Positions 24,884 through 33,580 of a DNA stretch of 64,000 nt are shown here, one piece after another. Source of the DNA: TMED69 sp036130055. GTDB taxonomy: Bacteria; Pseudomonadota; Gammaproteobacteria; Ga0077536. Made by a program: the position numbers and the translations under genes. The stretch lies in the NCBI GenBank assembly GCA_036130055.1, contig JAYYOR010000031.1, positions 10,062-74,061 on the forward strand, read 5' to 3'. Below the pieces are notes generated by a model. That model was not told the DNA's origin and made no database searches. It worked only from the letters and a program-made list of their open reading frames with translations. Each line of letters starts with the position of its first letter. Within the stretch, counting starts at the first letter, position 1.

Positions 24884-25966
24884 TTAATATATTATTACTC
24901 CTCTAGTGTTTTTGCCAGATTCAAGGTCTTCGAATGCTAGTGGAGCTTCGTCGATGGAATAGGTTCGAGTAATTAAACGATCCAACTCTAGTTTACCTTG
25001 TTTGTAGAGGTCTAAATACATTGGGAAGTCGACTTTGAAGTTCGCATTTCCGTACAGACTTCCTTTGATCGTTTTACCGGTAAATGGCATTATCATGGCA
25101 TTGATAGTAAAACTGTCTTCTGCTCGCCCAACACCAACTAAAATCGTTGTACCATTTATTCTAGTTGATTTAAAGCAAGCCTCTACTAGTTTGCCGCTTC
25201 CTACGACCTCAAAAGCGTAATCGACTCCAATCCCATTAGTTAAGCTTTTGATTTCTTTATGAGCCGGATTTGCTGGGTTTATCGAGTGTGTTGCTCCGAA
25301 GGTTTTTGCAATCTCCATCTTTTCTTCTGACAAATCGACTGCTATTACTTGGGATGCCCCTGCTATTCTGGCGCCTTGGATAACGTTCAGTCCGACTCCC
25401 CCGCACCCAAAAACCGCTACAGTACTTCCCGGTTCAACTGATGCTGTTTTGATAGCGGCGCCAACGCCAGTTGTTACTCCACAACCAACCAAGGCCGCTG
25501 CCTTAAAGTCAATATTTTTATCAATTGATACGACGCATGCTTCAGGGACGACGCAGTATTCGGCCATATTCCCTAGGAATGACATAACGGCTATCTCTTC
25601 CCCATTTAAACTAACTCGACTGGTACCGTCAAGCAACCCACCATGAGGCTTATTTTCTCTACAGTGATAAGGTTCGGATCTTAAACAGTTGTAGCAGTCC
25701 CCGCAGTTCGGTATGAAAGACAATACAACATGATCCCCTGGTTTAACTTGCGTAACTGATTCGCCGATCTTTTCAACGATGCCGGCCCCCTCATGACCCA
25801 AAACGGATGGCAGTTTCCACCCAATGGTGCCATTAATGATTGATAGATCAGAGTGGCAAATGCCGGTTGCCTTCATTTTTATTAATACTTCACCTATTTT
25901 TGGTTCGGCTAAGTCTACATTTTCAACACTAAATTTATTGATTTCATGCGCGACAACGGCTTTCAT
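24884..25966 (-). CDS. Zinc-dependent alcohol dehydrogenase
   Basis: A 360-residue medium-chain dehydrogenase. Catalytic zinc ligands lie in GICHSD and GHEGAG, and the structural zinc site is the four-Cys run CGDCYNCLRSEPYHC. The NAD-binding loop is AVFGCGGVGLNVI near residue 190. It resembles the class III and NDMA-dependent group, which oxidise alcohols or hydroxymethyl-thiol adducts; the exact substrate is open. Its upstream gap is shared with the divergent glnII gene. Confidence 0.92.
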   Translation of the reverse strand: MKAVVAHEINKFSVENVDLAEPKIGEVLIKMKATGICHSDLSIINGTIGWKLPSVLGHEGAGIVEKIGESVTQVKPGDHVVLSFIPNCGDCYNCLRSEPYHCRENKPHGGLLDGTSRVSLNGEEIAVMSFLGNMAEYCVVPEACVVSIDKNIDFKAAALVGCGVTTGVGAAIKTASVEPGSTVAVFGCGGVGLNVIQGARIAGASQVIAVDLSEEKMEIAKTFGATHSINPANPAHKEIKSLTNGIGVDYAFEVVGSGKLVEACFKSTRINGTTILVGVGRAEDSFTINAMIMPFTGKTIKGSLYGNANFKVDFPMYLDLYKQGKLELDRLITRTYSIDEAPLAFEDLESGKNTRGVIIY

Positions 25967-26201
25967 AATTTATACCTCTAACCTTTGTAAAACCTACTTT
26001 AATTTACGCTTTAAGATAATGATAAACCAAACCCACTTTGCACGATAGTTTTAAATTATCCATTTTAATTTTACTCGCAATAAGTCAATTTCAGTGCAGC
26101 AAACGCTGATATTGGGAAAATTTACTTTGTCCGCATGGCTATCAAAAAATTTAGGTTTCTCGTTCTAAAGTACGCCCTTAGATTGTGCAATTACAAATCA
26201 A

Positions 26202-26220
26202 GCGCACTGATTTAGTGCGC
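26202..26220 (+). promoter_or_regulatory. NtrC-type binding site upstream of glnII
   Basis: A perfect palindrome, GCGCACT-GATTT-AGTGCGC, which contains GCAC-N7-GTGC, the core of NtrC sites. Its centre lies about 69 bases upstream of the -24 element, a normal enhancer distance for a sigma-54 promoter. Confidence 0.75.
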
Positions 26221-26277
26221 TTTACTCAAAATTAGAAAAAACCTACAAAAAAACCTGCTTTTTTTATCTGGCTAAGT

Positions 26278-26293
26278 GGGCATGATTTTTGCG
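26278..26293 (+). promoter_or_regulatory. Sigma-54 (-24/-12) promoter of glnII
   Basis: The sequence GGGCATGATTTTTGCG has GG (26279-26280) and GC (26291-26292) separated by exactly 10 bases, with the TTTTTGC block expected at -12. Transcription would start near 26304, about 30 bases before the glnII ATG and just ahead of its AAGGAGG ribosome-binding site (26316-26322). Confidence 0.75.
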
Positions 26294-26333
26294 GATTTGT
26301 AATTCACTATAAACCAAGGAGGATTCCGCTGTT

Positions 26334-27344
26334 ATGAAATCAAAATTAGAATATATTTGGTTGGATGGCTTTACACCCACCCAATCTTTAAGAAGTAAAA
26401 CCCAAGTAGTTGACAACTTTAGTGGCGAATTAAAGGACTGCCCTATGTGGTCATTTGATGGCAGTTCAACCGAACAAGCGACTGGCGACTCCTCTGACTG
26501 CCTCCTGAAACCGGTGGCGATTATACCAGATGAAGGGAGAGAGGATGCTTTTTTAGTGATGACCGAAGTCTTAAATGCAGATGGTTCACCTCACGTCACT
26601 AATGGCAGGGCTACAATTGATGACGATGATGACGATTTTTGGTTCGGATTCGAGCAAGAATATTATTTGTGGGACACTAAAACTAACTTACCCCCGGGGT
26701 TTCCTGCTGGGGGTTATCCTGGTCCCCAAGGTCCTTACTATTGTTCAGTAGGAGCCCAAAATGCTCATGGTAGAAGCTGCGTCGAGGATCATCTTGACTT
26801 ATGCTTAGCATCAGGTTTAAACGTTGAAGGGATAAACGCAGAGGTTGGCGCCGGTCAATGGGAATTTCAAGTATTTGCAAAAGGGGCAAAAAAGGCAGGA
26901 GATGAAACTTGGCTAGCTCGATACATTCTCGAGCGTACCGGGGAAGACTATGGATATGCTATCAATTATCATCCAAAGCCTTTCGGCGAGCTGGATTGGA
27001 ACGGTTCTGGAATGCACGCCAATTTTTCTAACGGCGTGATGAGAGAGTCCGGAAAAGAAGAAACTTTCACCAAGATTTGCGAAGAATTTGGGAAAAATAT
27101 TGAGCGACATATTAGCGTCTACGGTGCGGATAACCATAAGCGATTGACAGGTCTTCACGAAACCCAGTCAATCGACAAGTTTAGTTATGGTGTGTCCGAT
27201 AGGGGGGCTTCTATTCGGATTCCAGTGGGGACTGTGACCGACGGGTGGAAAGGCCGGCTTGAAGACAGGCGAACAGCGTCTAATGCGGATCCTTACAAAG
27301 TGGCTGCTGCGATCATAAAAACCACAAAAGAAGCGTTAAAATAG
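26334..27344 (+). CDS. glnII: Glutamine synthetase, type II (eukaryotic-like)
   Basis: A 336-residue GSII that joins ammonia to glutamate with ATP. Family motifs are WSFDGSSTEQA near residue 40, FWFGFEQEYYLW near 102, the GINAEVGAGQWEFQ segment, and NGSGMHANFS near 220. The length is that of type II, shorter than the usual GlnA (about 470). Type II enzymes occur in rhizobia, actinobacteria and some other bacteria beside GlnA and are typically made under nitrogen limitation. A strong AAGGAGG precedes the ATG. The NtrC-like site and sigma-54 promoter upstream support nitrogen control here too. Confidence 0.96.
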   Translation: MKSKLEYIWLDGFTPTQSLRSKTQVVDNFSGELKDCPMWSFDGSSTEQATGDSSDCLLKPVAIIPDEGREDAFLVMTEVLNADGSPHVTNGRATIDDDDDDFWFGFEQEYYLWDTKTNLPPGFPAGGYPGPQGPYYCSVGAQNAHGRSCVEDHLDLCLASGLNVEGINAEVGAGQWEFQVFAKGAKKAGDETWLARYILERTGEDYGYAINYHPKPFGELDWNGSGMHANFSNGVMRESGKEETFTKICEEFGKNIERHISVYGADNHKRLTGLHETQSIDKFSYGVSDRGASIRIPVGTVTDGWKGRLEDRRTASNADPYKVAAAIIKTTKEALK

Positions 27345-27370
27345 TTATCCTCCTTAAATAATGCTTCTCA

Positions 27371-27392
27371 GGGGTCGGCACGGGCCGGCCCC
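27371..27392 (+). terminator. Hairpin downstream of glnII, possible terminator
   Basis: The arms GGGGTCGGC and GCCGGCCCC form a 9-pair GC-rich stem with one G-U pair around ACGG, 27 bases after the glnII stop. The tail (ATCCTTATTTCGG) has only a weak T run, so termination may be partial. Confidence 0.6.
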
Positions 27393-27426
27393 ATCCTTAT
27401 TTCGGCATCCTCCTTGCCATTGCAGA

Positions 27427-27454
27427 TTAACAAAAATAGATTCTTGGGTATAAT
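27427..27454 (+). promoter_or_regulatory. Sigma-70 promoter of leuA
   Basis: TTAACA (27427-27432) and TATAAT (27449-27454) lie 16 bases apart. Transcription would start near 27461, leaving a leader of about 30 bases. No leader peptide or attenuator is visible. Confidence 0.55.
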
Positions 27455-27489
27455 GTTCATTATTATATACACTATGCTCTTATGTACTT

Positions 27490-29172
27490 ATGACATTTAA
27501 AAATAACAAATATGGCGTAATGCCCAGTATAAAATACGCCCCTTTCGAACCAATTAAAATCAATCGCTCATGGCCAGAAAAAAGAATCACTCGCGCTCCA
27601 AAATGGTGCAGTGTAGATCTAAGGGATGGCAATCAGGCCTTAATCGAGCCAATGGATGCAGAGCGGAAATTGTCTATGTTTCTCAAGCTTGTCGAAATTG
27701 GTTTTACGGAAATTGAAGTTGGGTTCCCTTCTGCATCTGAGACTGATTTTGAGTTCGTCAGAAAAATTATTGAAGATGATTTGATCCCGGATAATGTAAC
27801 TATTCAAGTTCTTACCCAAGCTCGACAAGAGTTAATCGAGAGAACATATGAAAGTCTTCAGGGAGTAAAAGATGGTATTGTTCACCTCTATAATTCAACT
27901 TCGACTTTACAAAGGCGAGTAGTTTTTGGGCTAAATGAGTCTGGGATTATTGATATTGCTGTCAAGGGCGCTGAGTTTTGTAAGAACTTTGAAAAACACT
28001 TGGGTGACACAAAAATTCGCTATGAATATTCACCTGAAAGTTTTACTGGAACTGAACTTCCCTTTGCTAAAAAAATCTGCGAATCCGTGATGGAAGTTTT
28101 AGAACCAAATGGTGATAATCCGATAATTTTAAATCTACCAGCAACTGTTGAGATGAGTACAGCCAATATATATGGAGACATGATCGAGTGGTTTGATCGA
28201 AATATCAATAACAGAGAAAGTGTAGTCCTTTCTTTGCACCCTCATAATGATAGAGGAACCGCCGTGGCAGCTGCTGAGTTTGGAAATATGGCAGGTGCCG
28301 ATCGAGTTGAAGGGACACTTTTTGGTAATGGAGAGAGAACAGGAAATGTTGATATCGTAACCCTAGCCCTTAATTTGTTTAGTCAGGGCATAGATCCAGA
28401 ATTGGATTTTTCTGATATTAATTCAGCGAGACGTGTCGCTGAACATTGTAATCAACTTCCTGTTCACCCAAGACATCCTTATGCTGGAGATTTGGTTTAT
28501 ACTGCTTTTTCTGGTTCTCATCAGGATGCGATTAAAAAAGGTCTAGAGGCTTTAAACAAGTCATCAGACCGAGTTTGGGAGGTTCCATATTTACCTATAG
28601 ATCCCAAAGACGTTGGTCGCACATATGAAGACGTGATTAGAGTAAACTCTCAATCTGGAAAAGGCGGTGTGGCATATTTGCTAAAGACAGATCAAGGACT
28701 TGACCTACCTAGAAGACTTCAGATTGAGTTTACGCGAGTAATTCAAAAGATAACCGACTCTTCTGGAAAAGAAATCACGGGTCAGGAAATTTGGAAAGTG
28801 TTTCGAGAGCATTATTTAACCAGAGATCATCCGTATAAACTAGTCTCGTTTTCTACACAAGCAAATATCGATGGAGAAGATAGAACAAACCTAAAAGCAG
28901 ATATTAAAAAAGCTAATTTTTCGAGTCAAATACAGGGTGTTGGGGGAGGTAGTATTGAGGCATTTATCTCGGCTCTTAATGATGGATTCAATTTATCTAT
29001 CTCAGTTCTAGATTATCATGAGCACGCTATTGGGTCCGGGGAGGATGCTAAAGCCGTTTGTTACATGGAGATGAAAATTGAAAACAAGGAACTTTGGGGA
29101 GTAGGTATGCACACAGACATAGTAACGGCATCTTTGCGGGCAATTGTCTCGGGTTTAAATGTTTCTACTTAA
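27490..29172 (+). CDS. leuA: 2-isopropylmalate synthase
   Basis: A 560-residue enzyme for the first committed step of leucine synthesis (acetyl-CoA plus 2-oxoisovalerate). The TIM-barrel signature is CSVDLRDGNQALIEP near residue 40, metal-binding His residues are in LSLHPHNDRGTAVA, and the C-terminal (about 430-560) regulatory domain is present. It belongs to the longer LeuA group common in actinobacteria and also found in proteobacteria. The ATG at 27490 has no Shine-Dalgarno; an alternative is the ATG at 27520 (MPSIKYAPFEP). Its last 8 bases overlap the convergent SDR gene. Confidence 0.95.
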   Translation: MTFKNNKYGVMPSIKYAPFEPIKINRSWPEKRITRAPKWCSVDLRDGNQALIEPMDAERKLSMFLKLVEIGFTEIEVGFPSASETDFEFVRKIIEDDLIPDNVTIQVLTQARQELIERTYESLQGVKDGIVHLYNSTSTLQRRVVFGLNESGIIDIAVKGAEFCKNFEKHLGDTKIRYEYSPESFTGTELPFAKKICESVMEVLEPNGDNPIILNLPATVEMSTANIYGDMIEWFDRNINNRESVVLSLHPHNDRGTAVAAAEFGNMAGADRVEGTLFGNGERTGNVDIVTLALNLFSQGIDPELDFSDINSARRVAEHCNQLPVHPRHPYAGDLVYTAFSGSHQDAIKKGLEALNKSSDRVWEVPYLPIDPKDVGRTYEDVIRVNSQSGKGGVAYLLKTDQGLDLPRRLQIEFTRVIQKITDSSGKEITGQEIWKVFREHYLTRDHPYKLVSFSTQANIDGEDRTNLKADIKKANFSSQIQGVGGGSIEAFISALNDGFNLSISVLDYHEHAIGSGEDAKAVCYMEMKIENKELWGVGMHTDIVTASLRAIVSGLNVST

Positions 29173-29932
29173 TATTCATTTTGCGCAAAATTAAATTCGA
29201 CAATAGATAGGGCATCAGACTTATAAATTTTAAAGTTAAGCTAAGCTGTTTAGGAAAATGAATCTCAAATTTCTTAGAGTCTAAGCCTTTTCGTATTACT
29301 ACCGCTGCTTCCTCTGGTGTCATTAGTCCTGGCATTTTGAAAGAATTCTTTTTGGTGAGTCTCGTACTCACAAATCCTGGACTTATTAGTTTGATATCGA
29401 CTTTTTTGTAAAGGTCGACTCTTAATGTTTCTGCAAGATTAATCAAGCCGGCTTTAGTGGAAGCATAGGGTTGAGAGTTAGGTAGACCGATATATCCGCT
29501 AAGGCTCCCGCATATCGCAATTTGACCATATTTCTGTCGTTTTAAGATAGGGGTTACCACACTTACGGTATTGAAGGCACCAGTAAGATTGATTTCTACA
29601 ATTTTTGCTGTAATTTTTGGGTCGATATCATCCGTTTTCATTGGCTCATATATACCTGCCATATAAATCACTCTGTCCAGTCTGGAATACTTTTTGAGCA
29701 CATCATCGGCAACTTGAGCTACTTGCTCGTAGGAAGATACATCAACCACTTGTTGGTAAATCTCCCGCCCTAGTAGTCTCGAAATCTCTTGGGCCTTGCT
29801 ATTTAAAACCTGGGGGCTGCTTGAGGAAATGCAAACATTTTCTCCACCTTTCGCGAGTTCTAGAGCTAAAGCGGCGCCTATTCCAGAACTGGCTCCAATT
29901 ATCCAGCATGTTTTGTTTCTTTTGTTTTTGAT
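29165..29932 (-). CDS. Short-chain dehydrogenase without a standard start codon
   Basis: The first ATG in frame (29749) would give 194 residues and omit the cofactor loop. Upstream of it the frame stays open and reads CWIIGASSGIGAALALELA, a textbook SDR N-terminus, back to the codon at 29932-29930, which is ATC and directly follows the TAA of the selenoprotein B-like gene. The full frame is 255 codons. The catalytic YASTK lies in NSQPYASTKAGLIN. An AAGGA sits 9 bases before the ATC, so it is placed where a start should be. Either a non-standard start is used, the base is a sequencing error or variant of ATG, or the gene is dying. The C-terminus has a hydrophobic stretch (LTLKFISLMPYLLSNLIL). 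Confidence 0.75.
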   Translation of the reverse strand: MKNKRNKTCWIIGASSGIGAALALELAKGGENVCISSSSPQVLNSKAQEISRLLGREIYQQVVDVSSYEQVAQVADDVLKKYSRLDRVIYMAGIYEPMKTDDIDPKITAKIVEINLTGAFNTVSVVTPILKRQKYGQIAICGSLSGYIGLPNSQPYASTKAGLINLAETLRVDLYKKVDIKLISPGFVSTRLTKKNSFKMPGLMTPEEAAVVIRKGLDSKKFEIHFPKQLSLTLKFISLMPYLLSNLILRKMNIK

Positions 29933-30784
29933 TTAAATTATTCCTTGTTGTCTAAGTTTTAATATTATTGGTGCTGGCTCCGGAGGATGCCATTTAGTAT
30001 CTTTTGGTGCTTGATGCCATCTTAGATCCAAATGTTTTATGTAACCAGCTCTATCCGCTTCTTCAAACAAATGTAACGAATGAAGGAGTACTTTTTCCTG
30101 TGTTTCTCTGTCATCAACATCCCCAAAAGGCCTACCAAATGGATGTTCAATTGCAGCGACTCTTGGCATGCCAACAATTTTTTGAAATTCCCAGATCATA
30201 TTAAGCGTGACTGTTGGAATACCAATTCTTTCGATAGCCCGAGCGACCAATCCAACGGATCGGCAACAATCTGGTCAAACGGGCGCGAGAATAGCAAGGT
30301 CAACATTATCTTGTTTCATCGATCTAGCTATCTCAGGGCTTGAGATATTTGCCAAATGTGAAGTATCTTTTCCTTGATAACCCATAATTGAATAATGATA
30401 ATTGCTGACAGAACCAATTACTCCTCTACTAGCAAGGTCCTCAACGATATCAATTGGGAGTGCTACATTTAAATCTTTTTTTATGTAATTAGTATCTATG
30501 TGAAGATGGTCTACGGATATGTCATTTATTGTAGAACCACGCTTAATCAAGCGCCATGAGGGGTCGCCCCAATCACCTAGTTTTTTTTCGGTATTCATGT
30601 CGAAAGGTTCATCGCTAGTCATTGAAATACCGGCTGTTGTCACTAACGAGACTCTAGAGTCGCCTATTTTCTTTGAAACGATACTCCATGGAATTTCGGT
30701 TTGAATAGGTTGATTTTCAATAATCTCTAACACGAATTTTTTTATAATTCTCCCCGTGAATTTAAATGAGTCAACCTGTTTCAT
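29933..30784 (-). CDS. Selenoprotein B-type reductase subunit (GrdB/PrdB family), Sec170 encoded by TGA at 30275-30277
   Basis: Two adjacent frames join through one TGA into a 283-residue protein. Across the TGA it reads LAILAPV-U-PDCCRSVGLVARAI, the redox motif of the glycine/betaine/sarcosine/proline reductase selenoprotein B family, here U-x-x-C-C. Residues after it (RAIERIGIPTVTLNM) fit the family's next strand. The protein is shorter than clostridial GrdB, and no GrdA, GrdC or proprotein partner gene lies nearby, so classic glycine reductase activity is unlikely. A SECIS hairpin follows the TGA. Upstream residues include WGDPSWRLIKRG and DHLHIDTNYIKKDLNVALP. The SDR gene follows directly and the stop codon abuts its apparent start. 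The function in an apparently aerobic organism is unknown. Confidence 0.93.
30247..30263 (-). promoter_or_regulatory. Bacterial SECIS hairpin of the selenoprotein B-type gene
   Basis: On the minus strand CCGATCC (30263-30257) pairs with GGATTGG (30253-30247), with one G-U pair, around the loop GTT. The loop G is the first loop base, 19 bases after the TGA. Position and loop fit the bacterial SECIS consensus. Confidence 0.8.
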
Positions 30785-30884
30785 AAAAAATATTTCTGAT
30801 AATTCCAGTGCATTAGATTTAAATATATTGACCGCCAGGCTTTAAAATTGCAAGATAATGGGAAAATTTATAAGGGAGCATATT

Positions 30885-31742
30885 ATGGACATAGGAATAT
30901 TCCAACCGATGGCAAACTCTGAAGCCGATCCCATCTTGATTGCGCAGCATGCAGAAATGCTGGGATTCGAATCCTATTGGGCACCTGATCATACAGTGGT
31001 CCCGGTTGATTATAGTATACCCTATCCGGGCGGCACTCCAGATGAGCCAGAGCCCGATTATCTTTGGCAAATGCCGGATCCATTAATGTTGCTTTCGTCC
31101 GTCGCAGCTGCTACAAAAAAAATTAATTTGGGTACTGGTGTTTTGTTAGTCCCCGAACGCAACGCACTTTTGACTGCTAAACAGATTGCTACTTTAGACG
31201 ATATGTCGAACGGACGGTTTTTGTTTGGAGTTGGCGCTGGTTGGAATCCCGAGGAGTCAAAAGTCTTGGGTGGCGATTTTGAGCGAAGATGGACCCAGGT
31301 TAAGGAAAATATAACAGTAATGAAAGCGTTATGGACGGAGCATGCTCCAGAATTTGATGGTAAATATAATAAATTTCCTCCTATACGATGCTATCCAAAA
31401 CCTAAACAAACCCCTTATCCTCCGGTTTTGCTTGGTGCTATAAATAATCCAAAATCTCTAAAAAGAGTAGCCGTCTGGGGGAGCGGATGGATTCCGGTTG
31501 TTCAGTCAGTTGAGGAGTTTGCAGAAGGAGTGAAACAAATCAAGTCTTTTTGCGAAGAAGTCGGTCGAGATTCAAGTGAGCTTGATTATACTGTTTTTGA
31601 GATAGGGGACCAATGGAAATCAAAGGAGCATATTGAAAAATTTAAGGCTGCTGGAGCAAATCGCATCATATTTTGGTTATCTTCAACCGATACTCAGTCC
31701 TTAAAAGCTGAAATGGAAAATATATTGAAATCAATAAATTAA
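30885..31742 (+). CDS. LLM-class F420-dependent oxidoreductase
   Basis: A 285-residue luciferase-like oxidoreductase starting at the ATG at 30885, which has GGGAG 6 bases upstream; the frame is open to 30858. Segments ESYWAPDHTVVPV, LGTGVLLVPERNALLTAKQIA and GRFLFGVGAGWNPEE match the TIGR03619-type F420-dependent group as I remember it. The substrate is unknown. It is divergent from the selenoprotein gene, with about 100 bases between them, and convergent with a second LLM gene. Confidence 0.88.
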   Translation: MDIGIFQPMANSEADPILIAQHAEMLGFESYWAPDHTVVPVDYSIPYPGGTPDEPEPDYLWQMPDPLMLLSSVAAATKKINLGTGVLLVPERNALLTAKQIATLDDMSNGRFLFGVGAGWNPEESKVLGGDFERRWTQVKENITVMKALWTEHAPEFDGKYNKFPPIRCYPKPKQTPYPPVLLGAINNPKSLKRVAVWGSGWIPVVQSVEEFAEGVKQIKSFCEEVGRDSSELDYTVFEIGDQWKSKEHIEKFKAAGANRIIFWLSSTDTQSLKAEMENILKSIN

Positions 31743-31802
31743 CTAAGCTTTGGCTATTATGAAATTTCACGGACCGATTCTGTGTGCTCAGCGAAATTCA
31801 TC

Positions 31803-32690
31803 TCAGTTGGATAGTGCCTCGAGAAGTTCCCAATGCCATCTAACTGATAGTGCGCTATCTGGCTTATAATCTTCGCCTGGATTACAAGGGTAGATTACTA
31901 ACTGAGTGGCTCCGGCATCCAGATACTTTTCAAGTCTTTGCTTGACCCTATCCGGATTACCCCATGCGCATATCGCATCTATCAATCTATCACTTCCTCC
32001 GTCTGACCAATCAGCTTCTTCAAAACCCAAAGAACTCCAAACTCTGTGGTAAGCCGGTAGACTCATGTAAAAAGCACAAGCTTTTCTAGCCAAATTTCTA
32101 GCAGAGGTTGGGTTGTCATCCAAAACACATCGTACGGCCACGGGCAAGGCTTTTTCCGGACCAATAATTTTTTTTGCGTTTCGCACTGTATCTAGGGTTT
32201 GGAGAAACAAAAAAAGACCGTCGGCTTTTTTTGCAGCAACTTTTTGTAGCCCAGGAGCGTGTCCAGCCACTATAATTTGCGCAGGTTTTTTTGCTAACGG
32301 ACTTTGAATTGGAGCGACTCTAAGTTTATCCAAATATAGGTTCATTTTTGTTACCGGAGGAATCCACTTGTGTCCTCTTGGTTCGACTAGAAGTGGATGA
32401 GATACACCTAGGCCAAGACTGAATCTGCCGTCAGAAAATTCATTTAGAGTGTTTGCTGCTTGAGCCGACGCGTCTGCGTCTCTTGCGTATACGTTAGCAA
32501 TTCCGCTCGAAATTTTTATTTTGTTCGTTTTTGCTAGTAAGTACCCCGCGGTTGCAAATGGTTCCCGTCCAGCAATCTCAGGCAACCATAACTCTTCGTA
32601 ACCCAGTGACTCAAGTTTGAGAACGTATTCTTCAAGCTTTTTCGCGTCAGTTCCTTCTGTCCATTGGATTAATCCGAGGGGCAATTTCAT
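31803..32690 (-). CDS. LLM-class oxidoreductase (second copy, different subgroup)
   Basis: A 295-residue luciferase-like protein: GYEELWLPEIAGREPFATAGYL, IKISSGIANVYARDADASAQ and DGRFSLGLGVSHPLLVEPRGH are typical strands and helices of the family. It is clearly diverged from the copies at 20374 and 30885, so this is not a recent duplication. The cofactor (FMN or F420) and substrate are not shown by the sequence. Confidence 0.86.
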   Translation of the reverse strand: MKLPLGLIQWTEGTDAKKLEEYVLKLESLGYEELWLPEIAGREPFATAGYLLAKTNKIKISSGIANVYARDADASAQAANTLNEFSDGRFSLGLGVSHPLLVEPRGHKWIPPVTKMNLYLDKLRVAPIQSPLAKKPAQIIVAGHAPGLQKVAAKKADGLFLFLQTLDTVRNAKKIIGPEKALPVAVRCVLDDNPTSARNLARKACAFYMSLPAYHRVWSSLGFEEADWSDGGSDRLIDAICAWGNPDRVKQRLEKYLDAGATQLVIYPCNPGEDYKPDSALSVRWHWELLEALSN

Positions 32691-32801
32691 AATTGTTTAC
32701 GCTCCTTTTTTATTTGTTTTTTGGCCAAGTATGCTATTCTAACCGTACTATTAATTGAAACTTTTATCTACTAAAAATAAAAAAAAATACGGAGACGCTA
32801 G

Positions 32802-33575
32802 ATGGCACATCCATTGACAAAATTTTCTGAATTACGACAACAGGTGACGGATGCTGAATGGGCAACCCGAGTTGACTTAGCAGCAGCTTACAGATTAGTG
32901 CACCATTATGGTTGGACTGATATGATTTTCACTCACCTATCTGCTCGAGTTCCAGGACCCGAAGATCATTTTCTTATAAATCCTTTTGGCCTTCTTTTTG
33001 ACGAGATATGTGCGTCGAATTTGGTTAAGATAGATGTAGAAGGTAATATTATTTTGGACAATGGGTACAATGTAAATCCGGCTGGTTTTTGTATTCACAG
33101 TGCAATTCATATGGCGAGGAAAGATGCACTTTCAGTTATGCATCTTCATACTCCTGACGGGGTGGCAGTTTCTTCAATGAAATGCGGTCTAATGCCCCTA
33201 ACACAAACCGCTATGACAATTTGTGATGAGGTGGCATATCACGATTACGAGGGAATTGCTCTCAATCTGGATGAACGAGAGCGTTTAATTAAAGATATTG
33301 GTGATAAGAAACTTATGCTTTTAAGAAATCATGGAACCTTGGCGACCGGCTCTAGCATCCCTGAATGTTTCATGCTTCTGTACAATATAGAGAGATCATG
33401 CACTATGCAGGTTCGGGCGATGGCCAGTGGCGAACTTCACTTACCATCAAAAAAATCCATGAAAACCGCTGCCGCACAAGGCGCAGATTTATTGAATAGG
33501 GGCAAACTTGGTAGTCTTGCATGGCCTGCACTCTTGAGGATGTTGGATAGACTCGGCTCGTCTTACAAAGATTGA
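32802..33575 (+). CDS. Class II aldolase/adducin family protein
   Basis: A 257-residue protein of the fuculose-1-phosphate aldolase/adducin fold. Zinc-binding His residues are in VMHLHTPDG and LLRNHGTLATG; the N-terminal AAAYRLVHHYGWTDMIFTHLSAR matches the family. Bacterial members may be sugar-phosphate aldolases, but many in this subgroup (beginning with a TEAEWATRVDLAAAYRL-like stretch) have no proven activity. A GGAG precedes the ATG. An unknown AT-rich gene follows 5 bases downstream. Confidence 0.9.
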   Translation: MAHPLTKFSELRQQVTDAEWATRVDLAAAYRLVHHYGWTDMIFTHLSARVPGPEDHFLINPFGLLFDEICASNLVKIDVEGNIILDNGYNVNPAGFCIHSAIHMARKDALSVMHLHTPDGVAVSSMKCGLMPLTQTAMTICDEVAYHDYEGIALNLDERERLIKDIGDKKLMLLRNHGTLATGSSIPECFMLLYNIERSCTMQVRAMASGELHLPSKKSMKTAAAQGADLLNRGKLGSLAWPALLRMLDRLGSSYKD

Positions 33576-33580
33576 TTTAA

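Noticed and set aside
29933..30784. Two short genes or a frameshifted pseudogene
   Set aside because: Same frame on both sides of one TGA, with a Sec-type redox motif and a SECIS hairpin at the correct distance.
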